From NCBI RefSeq assembly GCF_023657445.1, contig NZ_JAGTWY010000001.1, positions 3,286,001-3,350,000 of the forward strand: 64,000 nt of DNA. The letters are read 5' to 3'. Source of the DNA: Marinobacter sediminum. GTDB taxonomy: Bacteria; Pseudomonadota; Gammaproteobacteria; Pseudomonadales; Oleiphilaceae. The first letter of the stretch is position 1. Every line of letters starts with the position of its first letter. This document shows, piece after piece, positions 19,766 through 30,100 of the stretch. Under the pieces are notes generated by a model. It was not told the origin of the DNA and searched no databases. It worked only from the letters and a program-made list of their open reading frames with translations. The translations under genes and the position numbers were made by a program.

Positions 19766-21043
19766 TTAAGCACCGGCCTCTTTCAGGCTCTCTTCCACAA
19801 TCGCAAGGCCTTCTTCCAATACGGCATCTTCGATCGTCACGGGCATGAGGAAACGCAAAGTGTTTCCGTACATACCGCAACTCAGCAGAATCAGCCCCTT
19901 CTCCTTGGCTTTCTTGGTGACTGCCGCTGCCAGCTCTGGCTTGGGTTCGTGGCTGTCCTTGCTTCCAACCAGTTCGAACGCGGCCATCGGGCCCAGGTTA
20001 CGCACGTTATCCACATGCTCGAACTGCTCCTGCCACTGGTTGAAGCGCTGTTTGAGCTTCTCACCCAGACGCTGGGCCTTGCCAAGGATATCCTCTTCCT
20101 TGAACACATCGAATACAGCCAGCGCCGCCGCACAGGCGGTCGGGCTACCGGTGTAGGTGCCGCCCAGGGAGTTGGGACCGGACGCATCCATGTGCTTGTC
20201 GGTGCCGACAATGGCAGAGATCGGCATACCGTCGGCCATACTCTTGGCCATGGTCATCATGTCCGGTTCAACACCACTGTGCTCAATCGCAAACATCTTG
20301 CCTGTCCGGCCAAAGCCGCTCTGGACTTCATCGGCGATCATCAGGATGCCGTTTTCGTCACAGATCTTGCGGATTTCCTTCAGGAAGCTCGCGGGTGCAG
20401 CGTAGAAACCACCCTCACCCAGCACCGGCTCAATGACAATCGCAGCGGTGTCTTTACCCGGTGAGTCGGCTTTCATCGCCATCTTCAGGCCGCGCAGAGC
20501 TTCTTCTTCGCTTACGCCGTGGTAAGGGACCGGATAGGGCGCACGATACACGGTGCCCGGCATGGGGCCGAAATCGGTCTGGTAGGGAGCGGCCTTGCCG
20601 TTCATGGCCATGGTGTAGAGAGTACGGCCGTGGTAGCCACCGTCAAAACAGATGACATTGCTGCGACCGGTAGCGGCCCGGGCGATCTTGATCGCGTTTT
20701 CCAGCGCCTCGGCGCCAGAGTTGGCGAGCATCACCTTGGCATGTCCGCGCACCGGGACCACGCCGCTGAGTTTCTCGGCCAGCTTCACATAGCCCTCATA
20801 GGGCATAACGGTCTGGCAGGTGTGCATCAGTTTGTCCAACTGCGCCTTAACGGCTTCAACCACTTTCGGGTGCCGATGGCCAATATTCAGCACGCCAATA
20901 CCACCAGCGAAGTCGATCATGCGCTTGCCGTCAGCGTCCCACAGTTCTGCGTTGGTAGCGTGATCGGCAAACTGTTCATTTGGGCTTGCCGCGCCAGCAG
21001 CGACATAGCGTTCTTTTAGTGCCTGCAATTCTTTATTGCTCAC
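19766..21043 (-). CDS. gabT: 4-aminobutyrate aminotransferase (class III)
   Basis: This PLP enzyme converts 4-aminobutyrate and 2-oxoglutarate to succinic semialdehyde and glutamate in the cytoplasm. The 425-residue product has the class III pattern: [20 protein letters not shown], the cofactor phosphate site [12 protein letters not shown] (108-119), [10 protein letters not shown], the Asp that contacts the pyridine ring in [13 protein letters not shown], and the PLP lysine K267 in [12 protein letters not shown]. The fold and length match GabT/PuuE, and a 5-aminovalerate activity is also possible. No gabD lies beside it; it is a single-gene unit with its own terminator. Confidence 0.9.
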   Translation of the reverse strand: MSNKELQALKERYVAAGAASPNEQFADHATNAELWDADGKRMIDFAGGIGVLNIGHRHPKVVEAVKAQLDKLMHTCQTVMPYEGYVKLAEKLSGVVPVRGHAKVMLANSGAEALENAIKIARAATGRSNVICFDGGYHGRTLYTMAMNGKAAPYQTDFGPMPGTVYRAPYPVPYHGVSEEEALRGLKMAMKADSPGKDTAAIVIEPVLGEGGFYAAPASFLKEIRKICDENGILMIADEVQSGFGRTGKMFAIEHSGVEPDMMTMAKSMADGMPISAIVGTDKHMDASGPNSLGGTYTGSPTACAAALAVFDVFKEEDILGKAQRLGEKLKQRFNQWQEQFEHVDNVRNLGPMAAFELVGSKDSHEPKPELAAAVTKKAKEKGLILLSCGMYGNTLRFLMPVTIEDAVLEEGLAIVEESLKEAGA

Positions 21044-21145
21044 TTTGGCATTCTCCCAGGGGTCAGGTTCTGAAATTTCACCAATACAGTGTAGGGAGTA
21101 CCGTCAAAGGACACAAACCTACTAATGTAGCCGCCTACCGGATAG

Positions 21146-22909
21146 CTATGCCGGCTCGTCCCGAAACTGGAGTCTGGCCAACCGCTGGTAAAGTTTGTTG
21201 TGGCTCATCAGTTCGTCATGGCTACCCACTGCCAGCAGCCGTCCCTGGTCCAGAACGGCTATCCGGTCGGCGTCTCTGACCGTCGCCAGCCGATGGGCAA
21301 TGACCAGTGTCGTCCGGCTAGCGGTCAACGCAGGCATCGCCTCCTGAATCAGGTGCTCGCTCTCGGCATCCAGGGCGCTTGTGGCCTCGTCCAGCAGTAA
21401 AATGGGAGCATCCGCTAACAGGGCACGGGCAATGGCCATTCGTTGCTTCTGGCCGCCTGAGAGCCCCAGGCCGGCGTCACCCAGCAGTGTTTCATAACCC
21501 TGGGGTAGCGACTGGATGAACTCATGGGCATGGGCAATACGGGCTGCCTGTTCGACTTCCTCCTGACTGGCCTCCGGCCTGGCATAACGGATGTTATCCG
21601 CCACCGATCCATGAAAAAGAGCGGGATTCTGTGGCACCAGGGCAAAACATCGCCTCAGGTCCTCCAGCGCCATTTTTGCAGTGTCCAGATCGTCAATCAG
21701 AATCCGTCCGCTGTCGGGTTGGTAAAAATGCAGCAGCAGATCGAACAGAGTGGATTTCCCCGCACCGGAAGGCCCGACCAGAGCCAGTGTCTCACCCGCC
21801 CGGATGGACAGTGAGAGATCGGACAGTGCCGGTGATTCTGTTCGCCCGGGGTAACAGAAGGTCAGGTGATCAATGGTAATGGCGCCGTCGACCTGTTCCG
21901 GGGCTGCCTGAACTCCCGGAGCGCCGACAGGTCGGGCAAACGCCGGTTCGGTTTGCAGCAGTTCAAATAGCCGGGCGGCAGAACCCGCTGCCCGCTGCAG
22001 TTCGCCAATAACCTCACTGATCGCCCCTGCAGCGACGCCGACCAGCAGGCTGTAAAACACGAAAGCCGCCAGCTCACCGGGTGAGATTCGACCGTGAATG
22101 ACATCCAGCCCGCCAATCCAGAGCACAATACCGACGGCGCCCATCACCAGCGAGATCGCCAGCGTCGTCAGCCAGGCACGCTGTCGGATCCGGTCCCGGG
22201 CAATATCAAAAGCCTTTTCGGATACGTTGGCGAAAAAACGCCGGTCATGGGGCTGGTGATTGAACGCCTGCAGCGTTTTTATCTGGGTCAGGTTTTCACC
22301 CACGTAGCTGCCGACATCCGCGACACGGTCCTGGCTCAGCCGCGACAGTTGCCGTACCCGACGGCCGAAAAACAGGATGGGGGCGATCACCAGGGGGAAG
22401 CCCAGCATGATGATACTGGCCAGTTTGGCATTGGTGACAAACAGCAGAATCAGACCACCCACCAACATGAGGGTATTCCGCAAGGCAATGGAAACGGTCG
22501 AGCCGATCACTGATTGCAGCACAGTGGTGTCGGAGGTAAACCGGGACTGTATCTCCAGGGCCCGGTTCTGCTCGAAGAAACCGGGGTGCAGGTCAATCAG
22601 ATGGTTAAAGACCTTCTTCCGAATGTCTGCGACCACCCGCTCACCAATCCATGAGACCAGGTAAAAGCGGGCAAAGGAACCGAATGCGAGCCCGATCACC
22701 AGCACAAAAAACAGTCCGATCGCCCGGGCCAGCATAGCGGGCGATTCCGTGGCCAGGCCCTGGTCCACCAGGATCCGTAATCCCTGCCCAAGCCCAAGCG
22801 TAATCCCGGCGGTAATAACCAGCGCCACCATGGCACCGGCGACCGCCTTGCGGTACGGACTGATAAACTCAATGACCAGCTTCAGGGCCTGACGATGACG
22901 CGTATTAAT
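21146..22909 (-). CDS. MsbA-related ABC exporter (fused permease-ATPase), apparent AUU start
   Basis: The product is a half-transporter with six membrane segments and a C-terminal ATPase domain: Walker A LVGPSGAGKSTLFD, signature LSGGQKQRMAIARALL and Walker B ILLLDEATSALD. It belongs to the MsbA/ABCB-type exporters, which move lipids or drugs outward. The first ATG (22831) would remove residues such as LKLVIEFISPYRKAVAG that form the first helix region in relatives. The open frame upstream contains no ATG, GTG or TTG. GGAGG (22916-22920) sits 6 bases before an in-frame ATT at 22909 and 3 bases before ATC at 22912, so a rare AUU or AUC start is likely. The substrate is unknown. It is divergent from the next exporter gene. 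Confidence 0.85.
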   Translation of the reverse strand: MNTRHRQALKLVIEFISPYRKAVAGAMVALVITAGITLGLGQGLRILVDQGLATESPAMLARAIGLFFVLVIGLAFGSFARFYLVSWIGERVVADIRKKVFNHLIDLHPGFFEQNRALEIQSRFTSDTTVLQSVIGSTVSIALRNTLMLVGGLILLFVTNAKLASIIMLGFPLVIAPILFFGRRVRQLSRLSQDRVADVGSYVGENLTQIKTLQAFNHQPHDRRFFANVSEKAFDIARDRIRQRAWLTTLAISLVMGAVGIVLWIGGLDVIHGRISPGELAAFVFYSLLVGVAAGAISEVIGELQRAAGSAARLFELLQTEPAFARPVGAPGVQAAPEQVDGAITIDHLTFCYPGRTESPALSDLSLSIRAGETLALVGPSGAGKSTLFDLLLHFYQPDSGRILIDDLDTAKMALEDLRRCFALVPQNPALFHGSVADNIRYARPEASQEEVEQAARIAHAHEFIQSLPQGYETLLGDAGLGLSGGQKQRMAIARALLADAPILLLDEATSALDAESEHLIQEAMPALTASRTTLVIAHRLATVRDADRIAVLDQGRLLAVGSHDELMSHNKLYQRLARLQFRDEPA

Positions 22910-23056
22910 GATCTGCCTCCGTTGATGGGCGTAAATCCGCGTGAATTGAGGAATACCTTATTGCTGTACACTTGAGGGCTGTTGATAAAATTCCCGGGCC
23001 CGCCTTCATCATACGGTCCATGCTTTTGATTTGCCCTGTTATCCAAGGAAATTTCC

Positions 23057-24880
23057 GTGCGCGCCTACGCCGACAACGATTACCCCGCCAACCATAAGAC
23101 CAACTGGAAGGTGATTGCCGGGCTCTGGCCCTACCTCGCCGAATTCCGCGGCCGGGTTGCGTTCGCCCTTTGCCTTCTGGTGCTGGCGAAACTCGCCACC
23201 GTGGCGACGCCGGTCGCGCTCAAATACATCGTCGACTATCTCGACCAGAATCGCGGCGGAGAGATATTGCTTTGGATTCCGGTGTTGCTCGTTGTCGCCT
23301 ACGGCCTGTTGCGTTTCGGCGCCACCCTGTTCAGCGAGCTTCGGGACGCAGTCTTTGCCAGGGTGGCGGAGCGGGCCATGCGCCGCGTCTCGCTTCGGGT
23401 ATTTCGGCATCTGCACAATCGTGAGCTGGCCTTCCATCTGGATCGCAAGACCGGCGGCCTGGCCCGGGATATCGAGCGCGGTACCAACGGCATCAGTTTC
23501 CTGCTGCGGTTCACACTGTTCAATATAGTCCCCACCCTGCTGGAAATTCTGATGGTGGCGGGCATCCTGTTCGTCGTGTTCAACGCCGGGTATGTTCTGG
23601 CAATACTGGTGGCGGTGGTGGTTTACGTCCTGTTTTCCATCAAGGTAACGGAATGGCGGACCCGGTACGTGCGCGAGGCCAATGCCCGGGATAATCAGTC
23701 CAATTCCCGGGCGGTGGACAGCCTGCTCAACTATGAAACCGTAAAGTACTTTAACAATGAAGCCTTTGAGGCGGATCTGTACGACCGCGACCTGCAGGAC
23801 TGGGAGAAGGCACGGTTGAAAAACCGCTTGTCCCTGGCGGCGCTGAACACGGGCCAGGCACTGATCATCGGGCTGGCGCTGATCGTGATCATGGCGATGG
23901 CGGTGCGCGAAGTCGCCAGCGGCGCGATTACCCTGGGTGATTTCACCATGATCAACGCCTATCTGATCCAGTTATTCATTCCACTGAACGCCCTGGGCTT
24001 TGTCTACCGGGAAACCCGCCAGGCACTGGTGAATGTCGAGCGGCTGTTTGGCCTGCTGGGAGACAAACCGGATATCGAGGACGCCCCAGAGGCGAAACCA
24101 CTGACGATAACCAGCGGTGAGGTGGCGTTTGAGCATGTGCATTTTGCCTATCGCCCGGATCGTCCGATCCTGAAGGATGTGGACTTCCGCATTCCCGCCG
24201 GCCATACGGTGGCTGTGGTAGGCGCCAGTGGGGCCGGCAAGTCGACACTGGCCAGACTGTTTTTCCGGTTCTTTGATGTCGACGACGGCCGCATCACGAT
24301 TGATGGTCAGGATACCCGGAACGTCACCCAGGACAGCCTGCGCTCAGCGATCGGTGTGGTGCCCCAGGACACCGTGCTTTTCAATGACACCCTGTACCGC
24401 AATCTGGCCTATGGCTGGCCGGACGCCACCGAAGCGGAAGTCCATCAGGCTGCCCGCATGGCCCACCTGGAAGACTTTATCCACAGCCTCCCGGACGGAT
24501 ACGAAACCCGGGTGGGCGAACGGGGCCTGAAACTGTCCGGTGGTGAAAAGCAACGGGTCGCTATTGCCCGGGTGATTCTGAAAAACCCGCCGTTGCTGAT
24601 CCTGGATGAAGCAACCTCGTCCCTGGATTCTCTGTCCGAGCAGGCCATTCTCGGCGCTTTGAAAGAAGTCAGTCGTCAACGCACCACGCTGGTCATAGCA
24701 CATCGGTTGTCCACCATCCGCGATGCCGACACCATCCTGGTGATGGAGGGAGGTCGCATCGTTGAAAGCGGTCACCATAATGACCTCCTCAGCCAGGCTG
24801 GCCACTACGCCCGGTTATGGGAACAGCAGCACCACGGCGGAGAGGGTGGAGGCAGTGAGCCAGGCACTACGGCTGACTGA
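23057..24880 (+). CDS. ATM1/HMT1-type ABC exporter
   Basis: The 607-residue half-transporter has an N-terminal membrane domain and a C-terminal ATPase: Walker A VVGASGAGKSTLARL, signature LSGGEKQRVAIARV and Walker B LLILDEATSSLDSLSEQ. The membrane-domain sequence NSRAVDSLLNYETVKYFNNE is the mark of the ATM1 family. Members export glutathione-linked or sulfur-containing compounds and affect iron-sulfur and heavy-metal handling. The start is GTG at 23057 with AAGGA 7 bases before it. Its last 14 bp overlap the end of recD on the other strand. Confidence 0.9.
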   Translation: MRAYADNDYPANHKTNWKVIAGLWPYLAEFRGRVAFALCLLVLAKLATVATPVALKYIVDYLDQNRGGEILLWIPVLLVVAYGLLRFGATLFSELRDAVFARVAERAMRRVSLRVFRHLHNRELAFHLDRKTGGLARDIERGTNGISFLLRFTLFNIVPTLLEILMVAGILFVVFNAGYVLAILVAVVVYVLFSIKVTEWRTRYVREANARDNQSNSRAVDSLLNYETVKYFNNEAFEADLYDRDLQDWEKARLKNRLSLAALNTGQALIIGLALIVIMAMAVREVASGAITLGDFTMINAYLIQLFIPLNALGFVYRETRQALVNVERLFGLLGDKPDIEDAPEAKPLTITSGEVAFEHVHFAYRPDRPILKDVDFRIPAGHTVAVVGASGAGKSTLARLFFRFFDVDDGRITIDGQDTRNVTQDSLRSAIGVVPQDTVLFNDTLYRNLAYGWPDATEAEVHQAARMAHLEDFIHSLPDGYETRVGERGLKLSGGEKQRVAIARVILKNPPLLILDEATSSLDSLSEQAILGALKEVSRQRTTLVIAHRLSTIRDADTILVMEGGRIVESGHHNDLLSQAGHYARLWEQQHHGGEGGGSEPGTTAD

Positions 24881-27107
24881 GCCGCTGCGCAAGGCCCGAT
24901 GCACGCAGTACCTGCTGATGGACACTGTCCCGGAACACGCTGGCGTCGCCGGTAATCAGACTGAACCAGTTCCTGGCCCGGGTAATGCCGGTATAGACCA
25001 GTTCCCGGGTCATTACCGGGCTGAGTCGATCCGGTAACACCAGGCAGGTGTGGTTGAATTCGGAGCCCTGGGATTTGTGTACCGTCATGGCGTACACGGT
25101 TTCCAGCTGCTGCAGCCGGCTTGGTGAAATCCAGCGAATACCGTCCGTGCCGTCTGCAGCGGGAAACGCCACGCGCAATGTGTCTTTGGGATCACCCTGG
25201 TCGTTGAGGTCCCAGGGGACACTCAGGGTGATGCCGATATCTCCGTTCATCAGTCCCAGATTGTAGTCGTTGCCGGTCACCAGTACCGGACGCCCGGCGT
25301 ACCAGCCCTCAGCACGGGGAATTCGTTTTTCCGCCAGCAGCTGCCGTGCCACCCGATCGTTGATGCCCTCAACACCCCAGGGCCCCTTGCGCAGGGCACA
25401 CAGAATCTGGAAGTCGGAGAAGGCGGCCAGTACCTGACTGGCCAGTCTGTCCCAGTCCTCCCGTAGGCTGTCTGCACCGAGTTTATGGCTGTTCAACAGG
25501 TCGAGATAGTGCTGGTAGCCCACCGGTGGCGGCAGAGGCTTGTCATTGGCGCTGCGGCCCTGCCCCTGATGACGGAAGGCTTCCGGTGTGCCGGAGACGG
25601 CGTGGGAACAGATCAGCGCCAGGGTGTCTTCCTGGCGCGGTTTCGGAGACTGGCCATTAAGCCAGATGACATCCTCAAACTGACCTTCCCGACAGGCCTG
25701 CAGAATTCCGGAATCCAGCGTGTCGGTATTGACGGCCTCAGCCAATGTGCGAATGCCGCTTTCATCGCCAAAACGGTAACTCTTACGGAGCATGGCGACC
25801 GCCTGGTCCAGACGTTGTCCCTCGGCATCACAAAGGCTTTCGGGCAAGGAATGTCCTGTCATTTGTGCCAGCCAATCTGCCGTCTCTTGCGTGTAATGGG
25901 CGTCGGCTGCTCGCTGGCAAAGCTCGCCCAGTACCGCCCCGGCGTCCACCGAGGCGAGCTGGTCCTTGTCCCCCAGAAGAATGAGTTGGGCAGTGGCCGG
26001 CAACGCATCGAACACCGATGCCATCAGGTCTACGTCTACCATGGACGCCTCATCGATCACCAGAATATCCACCAGCAACGGATTATCCCGGTTGTGGCGG
26101 AAGCGACGGGTGTCGGGCCGGCTACCGAGCAGTCTGTGCAGGGTGGTCACCCGGGTAGGGATATCCTCAAGGGTGACGTTGCCCGGTAAGCGCTCCAGTG
26201 GCAGCCGGCTGACCGCGCCACCTATGGATTCATTCAGGCGGGCAGCGGCCTTGCCCGTAGGCGCGGCCAGCCGGATCCGGTATTTCCGCCCACCGCGCTG
26301 TCCGGATTCACCGGTCATGGCCTGGAGTGCGGCGAGCAGATTAACCACCGTGGTGGTCTTGCCAGTGCCCGGCCCGCCAGTGATCACCGCAAACCGGTTG
26401 CGGGCGGCCAGGGCGCAGGCAAGTTGCTGGTAATCCACCTCGGTATGGACGCCAAAGAGTACGTTCAGGGCCTGGCGTAGTGTCGCTGCTGCCTCGGATC
26501 CGGCATCTGTCAGCGGTGATGCCAACGCCAGTCGGGTTTGAATGCCGTCCGCAATTTGCTGCTCGTAACGCCAGAATCGACGCAGATAAAGTCGCGTTTC
26601 ATTCAATACGAGTGGCGATGTAAGTGAGCCATCACTTACGGCCAGAGTATTGTTTAACAGGGCTAGACAATCGTCCAGACTGCTTCGGGCCAGGATTTCG
26701 TCCGGTTGCGGACAGGGTGTTTCGCCGGTTTCCTCCCGGCCTGCGGCGGGGGCCCCGTCGTCTGGCGGCAGGGACAGTGTGGTCCCGGCATCGTTCAGCA
26801 GGTTCGCCAGATCGATACACACATGGCCCCGGCCGACCTGGTGGGAAACCAGGGCGGCGAGCAGCACGACCAGGGGATGGGGTGCTTCACCCTGCTCTTC
26901 TGACAGCGTGCGGATCAGCCGGGCAAAGCCCACATCCAGCGGGCGGATCCATTCCATTTGCTGCCACTGCTCGAGCAGTGTGTCGATCCCGTCCAGGCTG
27001 CTCAGTAGCTGGCGCGTATCGGGTGTCTGTTCCGGCACCGGCAGGTCATTCGGTTCATTGCCCAGCTCCAGGGAGAACTGCTCGTCAGACTGTCGGGTTT
27101 TGCTCAT
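24867..27107 (-). CDS. recD: Exodeoxyribonuclease V subunit alpha RecD
   Basis: RecD is the fast 5'-3' helicase motor of the RecBCD complex, which processes double-strand ends for RecA. The 746-residue product is longer than E. coli RecD (608). It has Walker A TGGPGTGKTTTVVNLL, Walker B VDILVIDEASMVDVDLM and the late motif TVYAMTVHKSQGSEF of superfamily 1B helicases. The extra length is mainly in the N-terminal region (1-60) and in loops around 130-150 and 400-520. The start overlaps the recB stop by 4 bp. The 3' end overlaps the convergent ABC exporter gene by 14 bp. Confidence 0.96.
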   Translation of the reverse strand: MSKTRQSDEQFSLELGNEPNDLPVPEQTPDTRQLLSSLDGIDTLLEQWQQMEWIRPLDVGFARLIRTLSEEQGEAPHPLVVLLAALVSHQVGRGHVCIDLANLLNDAGTTLSLPPDDGAPAAGREETGETPCPQPDEILARSSLDDCLALLNNTLAVSDGSLTSPLVLNETRLYLRRFWRYEQQIADGIQTRLALASPLTDAGSEAAATLRQALNVLFGVHTEVDYQQLACALAARNRFAVITGGPGTGKTTTVVNLLAALQAMTGESGQRGGRKYRIRLAAPTGKAAARLNESIGGAVSRLPLERLPGNVTLEDIPTRVTTLHRLLGSRPDTRRFRHNRDNPLLVDILVIDEASMVDVDLMASVFDALPATAQLILLGDKDQLASVDAGAVLGELCQRAADAHYTQETADWLAQMTGHSLPESLCDAEGQRLDQAVAMLRKSYRFGDESGIRTLAEAVNTDTLDSGILQACREGQFEDVIWLNGQSPKPRQEDTLALICSHAVSGTPEAFRHQGQGRSANDKPLPPPVGYQHYLDLLNSHKLGADSLREDWDRLASQVLAAFSDFQILCALRKGPWGVEGINDRVARQLLAEKRIPRAEGWYAGRPVLVTGNDYNLGLMNGDIGITLSVPWDLNDQGDPKDTLRVAFPAADGTDGIRWISPSRLQQLETVYAMTVHKSQGSEFNHTCLVLPDRLSPVMTRELVYTGITRARNWFSLITGDASVFRDSVHQQVLRASGLAQRLSQP

Positions 27108-30100
27108 GCCGCGGCCTCCCCTTGTCCGGACTGGCCATTGAACATGGCATCCAGTTCCTCGATCAGTTTCCTCGGCGGCTTGTCGGTAAAGGCCCCCGCC
27201 GTCGGCGCACGATAGCCGCGGAGGAACAGGTACACGGCGCCGCCAATGTGGGTGTCGTAGTCATAGTCGGGCAATCTCGACTTCAGCAGTCGATGCAGTG
27301 CCAGCAGGTAAAGCACGTATTGCAGGTCGTACCGCTTTTCCAGGATGGCCTCGCCCATGGCCTGATCAGTGTACGCGGTGTCGTTTTCACCCAGGGTATT
27401 GGATTTGTAGTCCAGCACGTAATATTGCCCGTTGTGTTCAAACACCAGATCAATAAAGCCTTTGAGCATGCCGTTGAAGCGACCTGCTTCCGCCTGTGGC
27501 CGGTCTGCCTGATTGAGCGTATGGCTTTTTACCAGTCTGTCCATGGCCCGGGTACTGACGTTGCAGCTCTCGAACCAGAACTCCAGTTCCGGCCGCAGGG
27601 TGGTGAGCTGGGCCAGGCTCACCCGCTCCGCGGTTTCCCGCTGCAGCGGCAGAGGCTGATCGAGCAACCCCAGCAGCCACTGTTCCAGTGGTTCCACCCA
27701 GTCGCTCCAGCCCCGGGTGCTACAACGGCGAACGAGATAGTCCCTTAACAGCGGCGGGTTATCCACAACCGTGCGGAAACCCTGTTGGGTACACCACTCC
27801 AGTACTTCATGCAGGAAGGTACCGGGCCCGGCGCCTTTCGGGAAATGATGGTGATCGTGGGCCGGGGTGAGTTCCGGGGGCGCTTCCTCGGTATCCTGGG
27901 CACTTTCCTCCAGCAGGTTCTGGGTTTCCGCGTCTTCCACTTCACCACTAAACACGATTCCGGTGCCCGCCATGCCGGTGTATTCAATGGCGGAGTAACT
28001 GGCAATCCACCAGTCTTCCCTCGCCTCGCGATTGGAGACCAGTGCCGGGCCCAGGGATTCCGGTGCCGGTTCGTCGTAGCGGATATCGGAAGGCTCGGGC
28101 AAGGGTGTCACCGAGATGGCAGGCTCGCCACTGGCCAGACGGCCGAGAGATTCCGCCAGCGCCTGCTGGCCGTCCCCGGAGCTGGTCATCAGGTAGCCGA
28201 GGCCACTGAGCGACCATTGTTCGATGGCGGCGACGCCGACCCAGGTGGCAAAGCGGGCCCGGGTCAGGGCGACATAGACTTTGCGAATATCTTCACCCAG
28301 GCGTTCCCGGTCGGCCCGGGCAATATCTTCGGGCATCGGATCAAACACTGTCACCAGTCGATCGGTGTCGTCGTGGTAACGCACCCACGCCTGTTTCTCA
28401 CTCTCGGCCCGGAACGAGGTACCAAAAGGCAGGAATACCAATGGGTATTCCAGACCCTTGGATTTGTGCACTGTGATCACCTGCACCAACCCGGCGTCGC
28501 TCTCCAGCCGCAGGGTACGATGCTCGTCTTCTTCGTCTGCGGCGCGCAGGATCTGGGTGAAGTGGTGAACCAGGGCGTGCTCGCCATCCAGTTGCAGGCT
28601 GTCCTGCTGCAACAGTTCGGCAATGTGAAGAATGTCGGTCAGCCGCCGTTCGCCATCGGGACGCTGCAACAGCCGTCCTGGAACGTCGAAGTCCATCAGG
28701 AAGCTGCGCAACATGGGCAGCACGCCCTGCGCCTGCCACTGCTGCTGGTAGCCCATAAAGCGTTCGATTTCCCGCTCCAGGGCGATTTCATCGGTCAGGA
28801 GCCGGTTCAGGGACTGCCAGGACTGGCCCAGTGTCGGCGTTGCCAGTGCTGCCCTAGCCAGGCCAAGCTGGCGTGGCTCGGCAAAAGCCCGGAGCCAGCA
28901 CAGCACTTCCGCAGCCTCCGGTGAGGTCAGCACCGAATCCCGATCGGACAGGTAAACGCTCTTGATCTGGCGCTGGCCGAGGGCATTGCGGACGGCACTG
29001 GCCTCGTTGCGGTTGTTTACCAGAATGGCGATATCACCGGGCGTCACGGTGTTGATATCCGCAGGGTTTTCGGTCAGGGCGAAGCCAGCCTGTCCCTGCT
29101 GGCCCAGGGTCAGCAGCCGGGCAATTTCACTGGCGCAGGCTTCGGCAAGATCGGCGGTGGCAGCGCCCTTGGCCAGGCCTTTGGATTTGCCGTTCCGGTC
29201 TTCCTCTTCGCTTTCCAGCGGCCAGAATGTGAGGCTGGGCTGGACCTCCCCATTCACCGACCAGAGCCGCCTGGTACCGTTGGCGTCGACTCCCTGGAAT
29301 GGCAGCGGCGAGGTGTCGCCCCGGCCAAACAGAAAGGCGCCGTCGCGACTGTAATGGTCGGCATACTGGAAAACCCGGTTAACGGCTTTGACCATGGGTT
29401 CGGCCGAGCGGAAGTTGCGGCCCAGAGTCCAGGTGCGTTCCCGGGCACCCCTGCGGGCTTTCAGGTAGGTGTAGATATCCGCGCCCCGAAACCCGTAAAT
29501 GGCCTGCTTGGGGTCTCCGATCATCAGCATGCAGGTGTGCGGGTCGTTGTCCGCCACCCGGTAGACGCGGTTGAAGATCCGGTACTGAATCGGGTCCGTG
29601 TCCTGGAACTCGTCGATCAGCGCCACCGGGAACTGCCGGCGTATGGTGGCTGCAAGCTGGTCACCACGGGGCCCATGCAGGGCGTCGTCGAGCCGGGTCA
29701 GCAGATCGTCGAAGCCCATTTCCGAGCGTTGCTGTTTTTCGGATTCCAGCCTTTCGGCGATCCACGCAGCGGCGTGTTTGACGATGTCGGATTTCGCGCT
29801 GGGCAGGTTCTGGCTGAAGGCGACCAGTTCGGCAATGGCGTCAAAGGCCGGATGCGCCGGTGCCGGGTCTTCGCCCTTGAGTTTGGTGGGCAGCACTTCC
29901 GGCGTCTGGTTCTGGAAGCCTGCCTTGTCCATGCCCTCCGGATACAGGGCATCGGAAGCCGTCCATTCCAGCAGGGTGTCCCAGGCCGCGACCATGGTTT
30001 TCTTGCTGCCGCCATGGAGACGTTTGCTTTTATGCAGGCTGTCCAGGAGTTCCAGGACTTCCTGCTTCCAGTCGCCCCAGGGATACTGTTTAAGCTCCCG

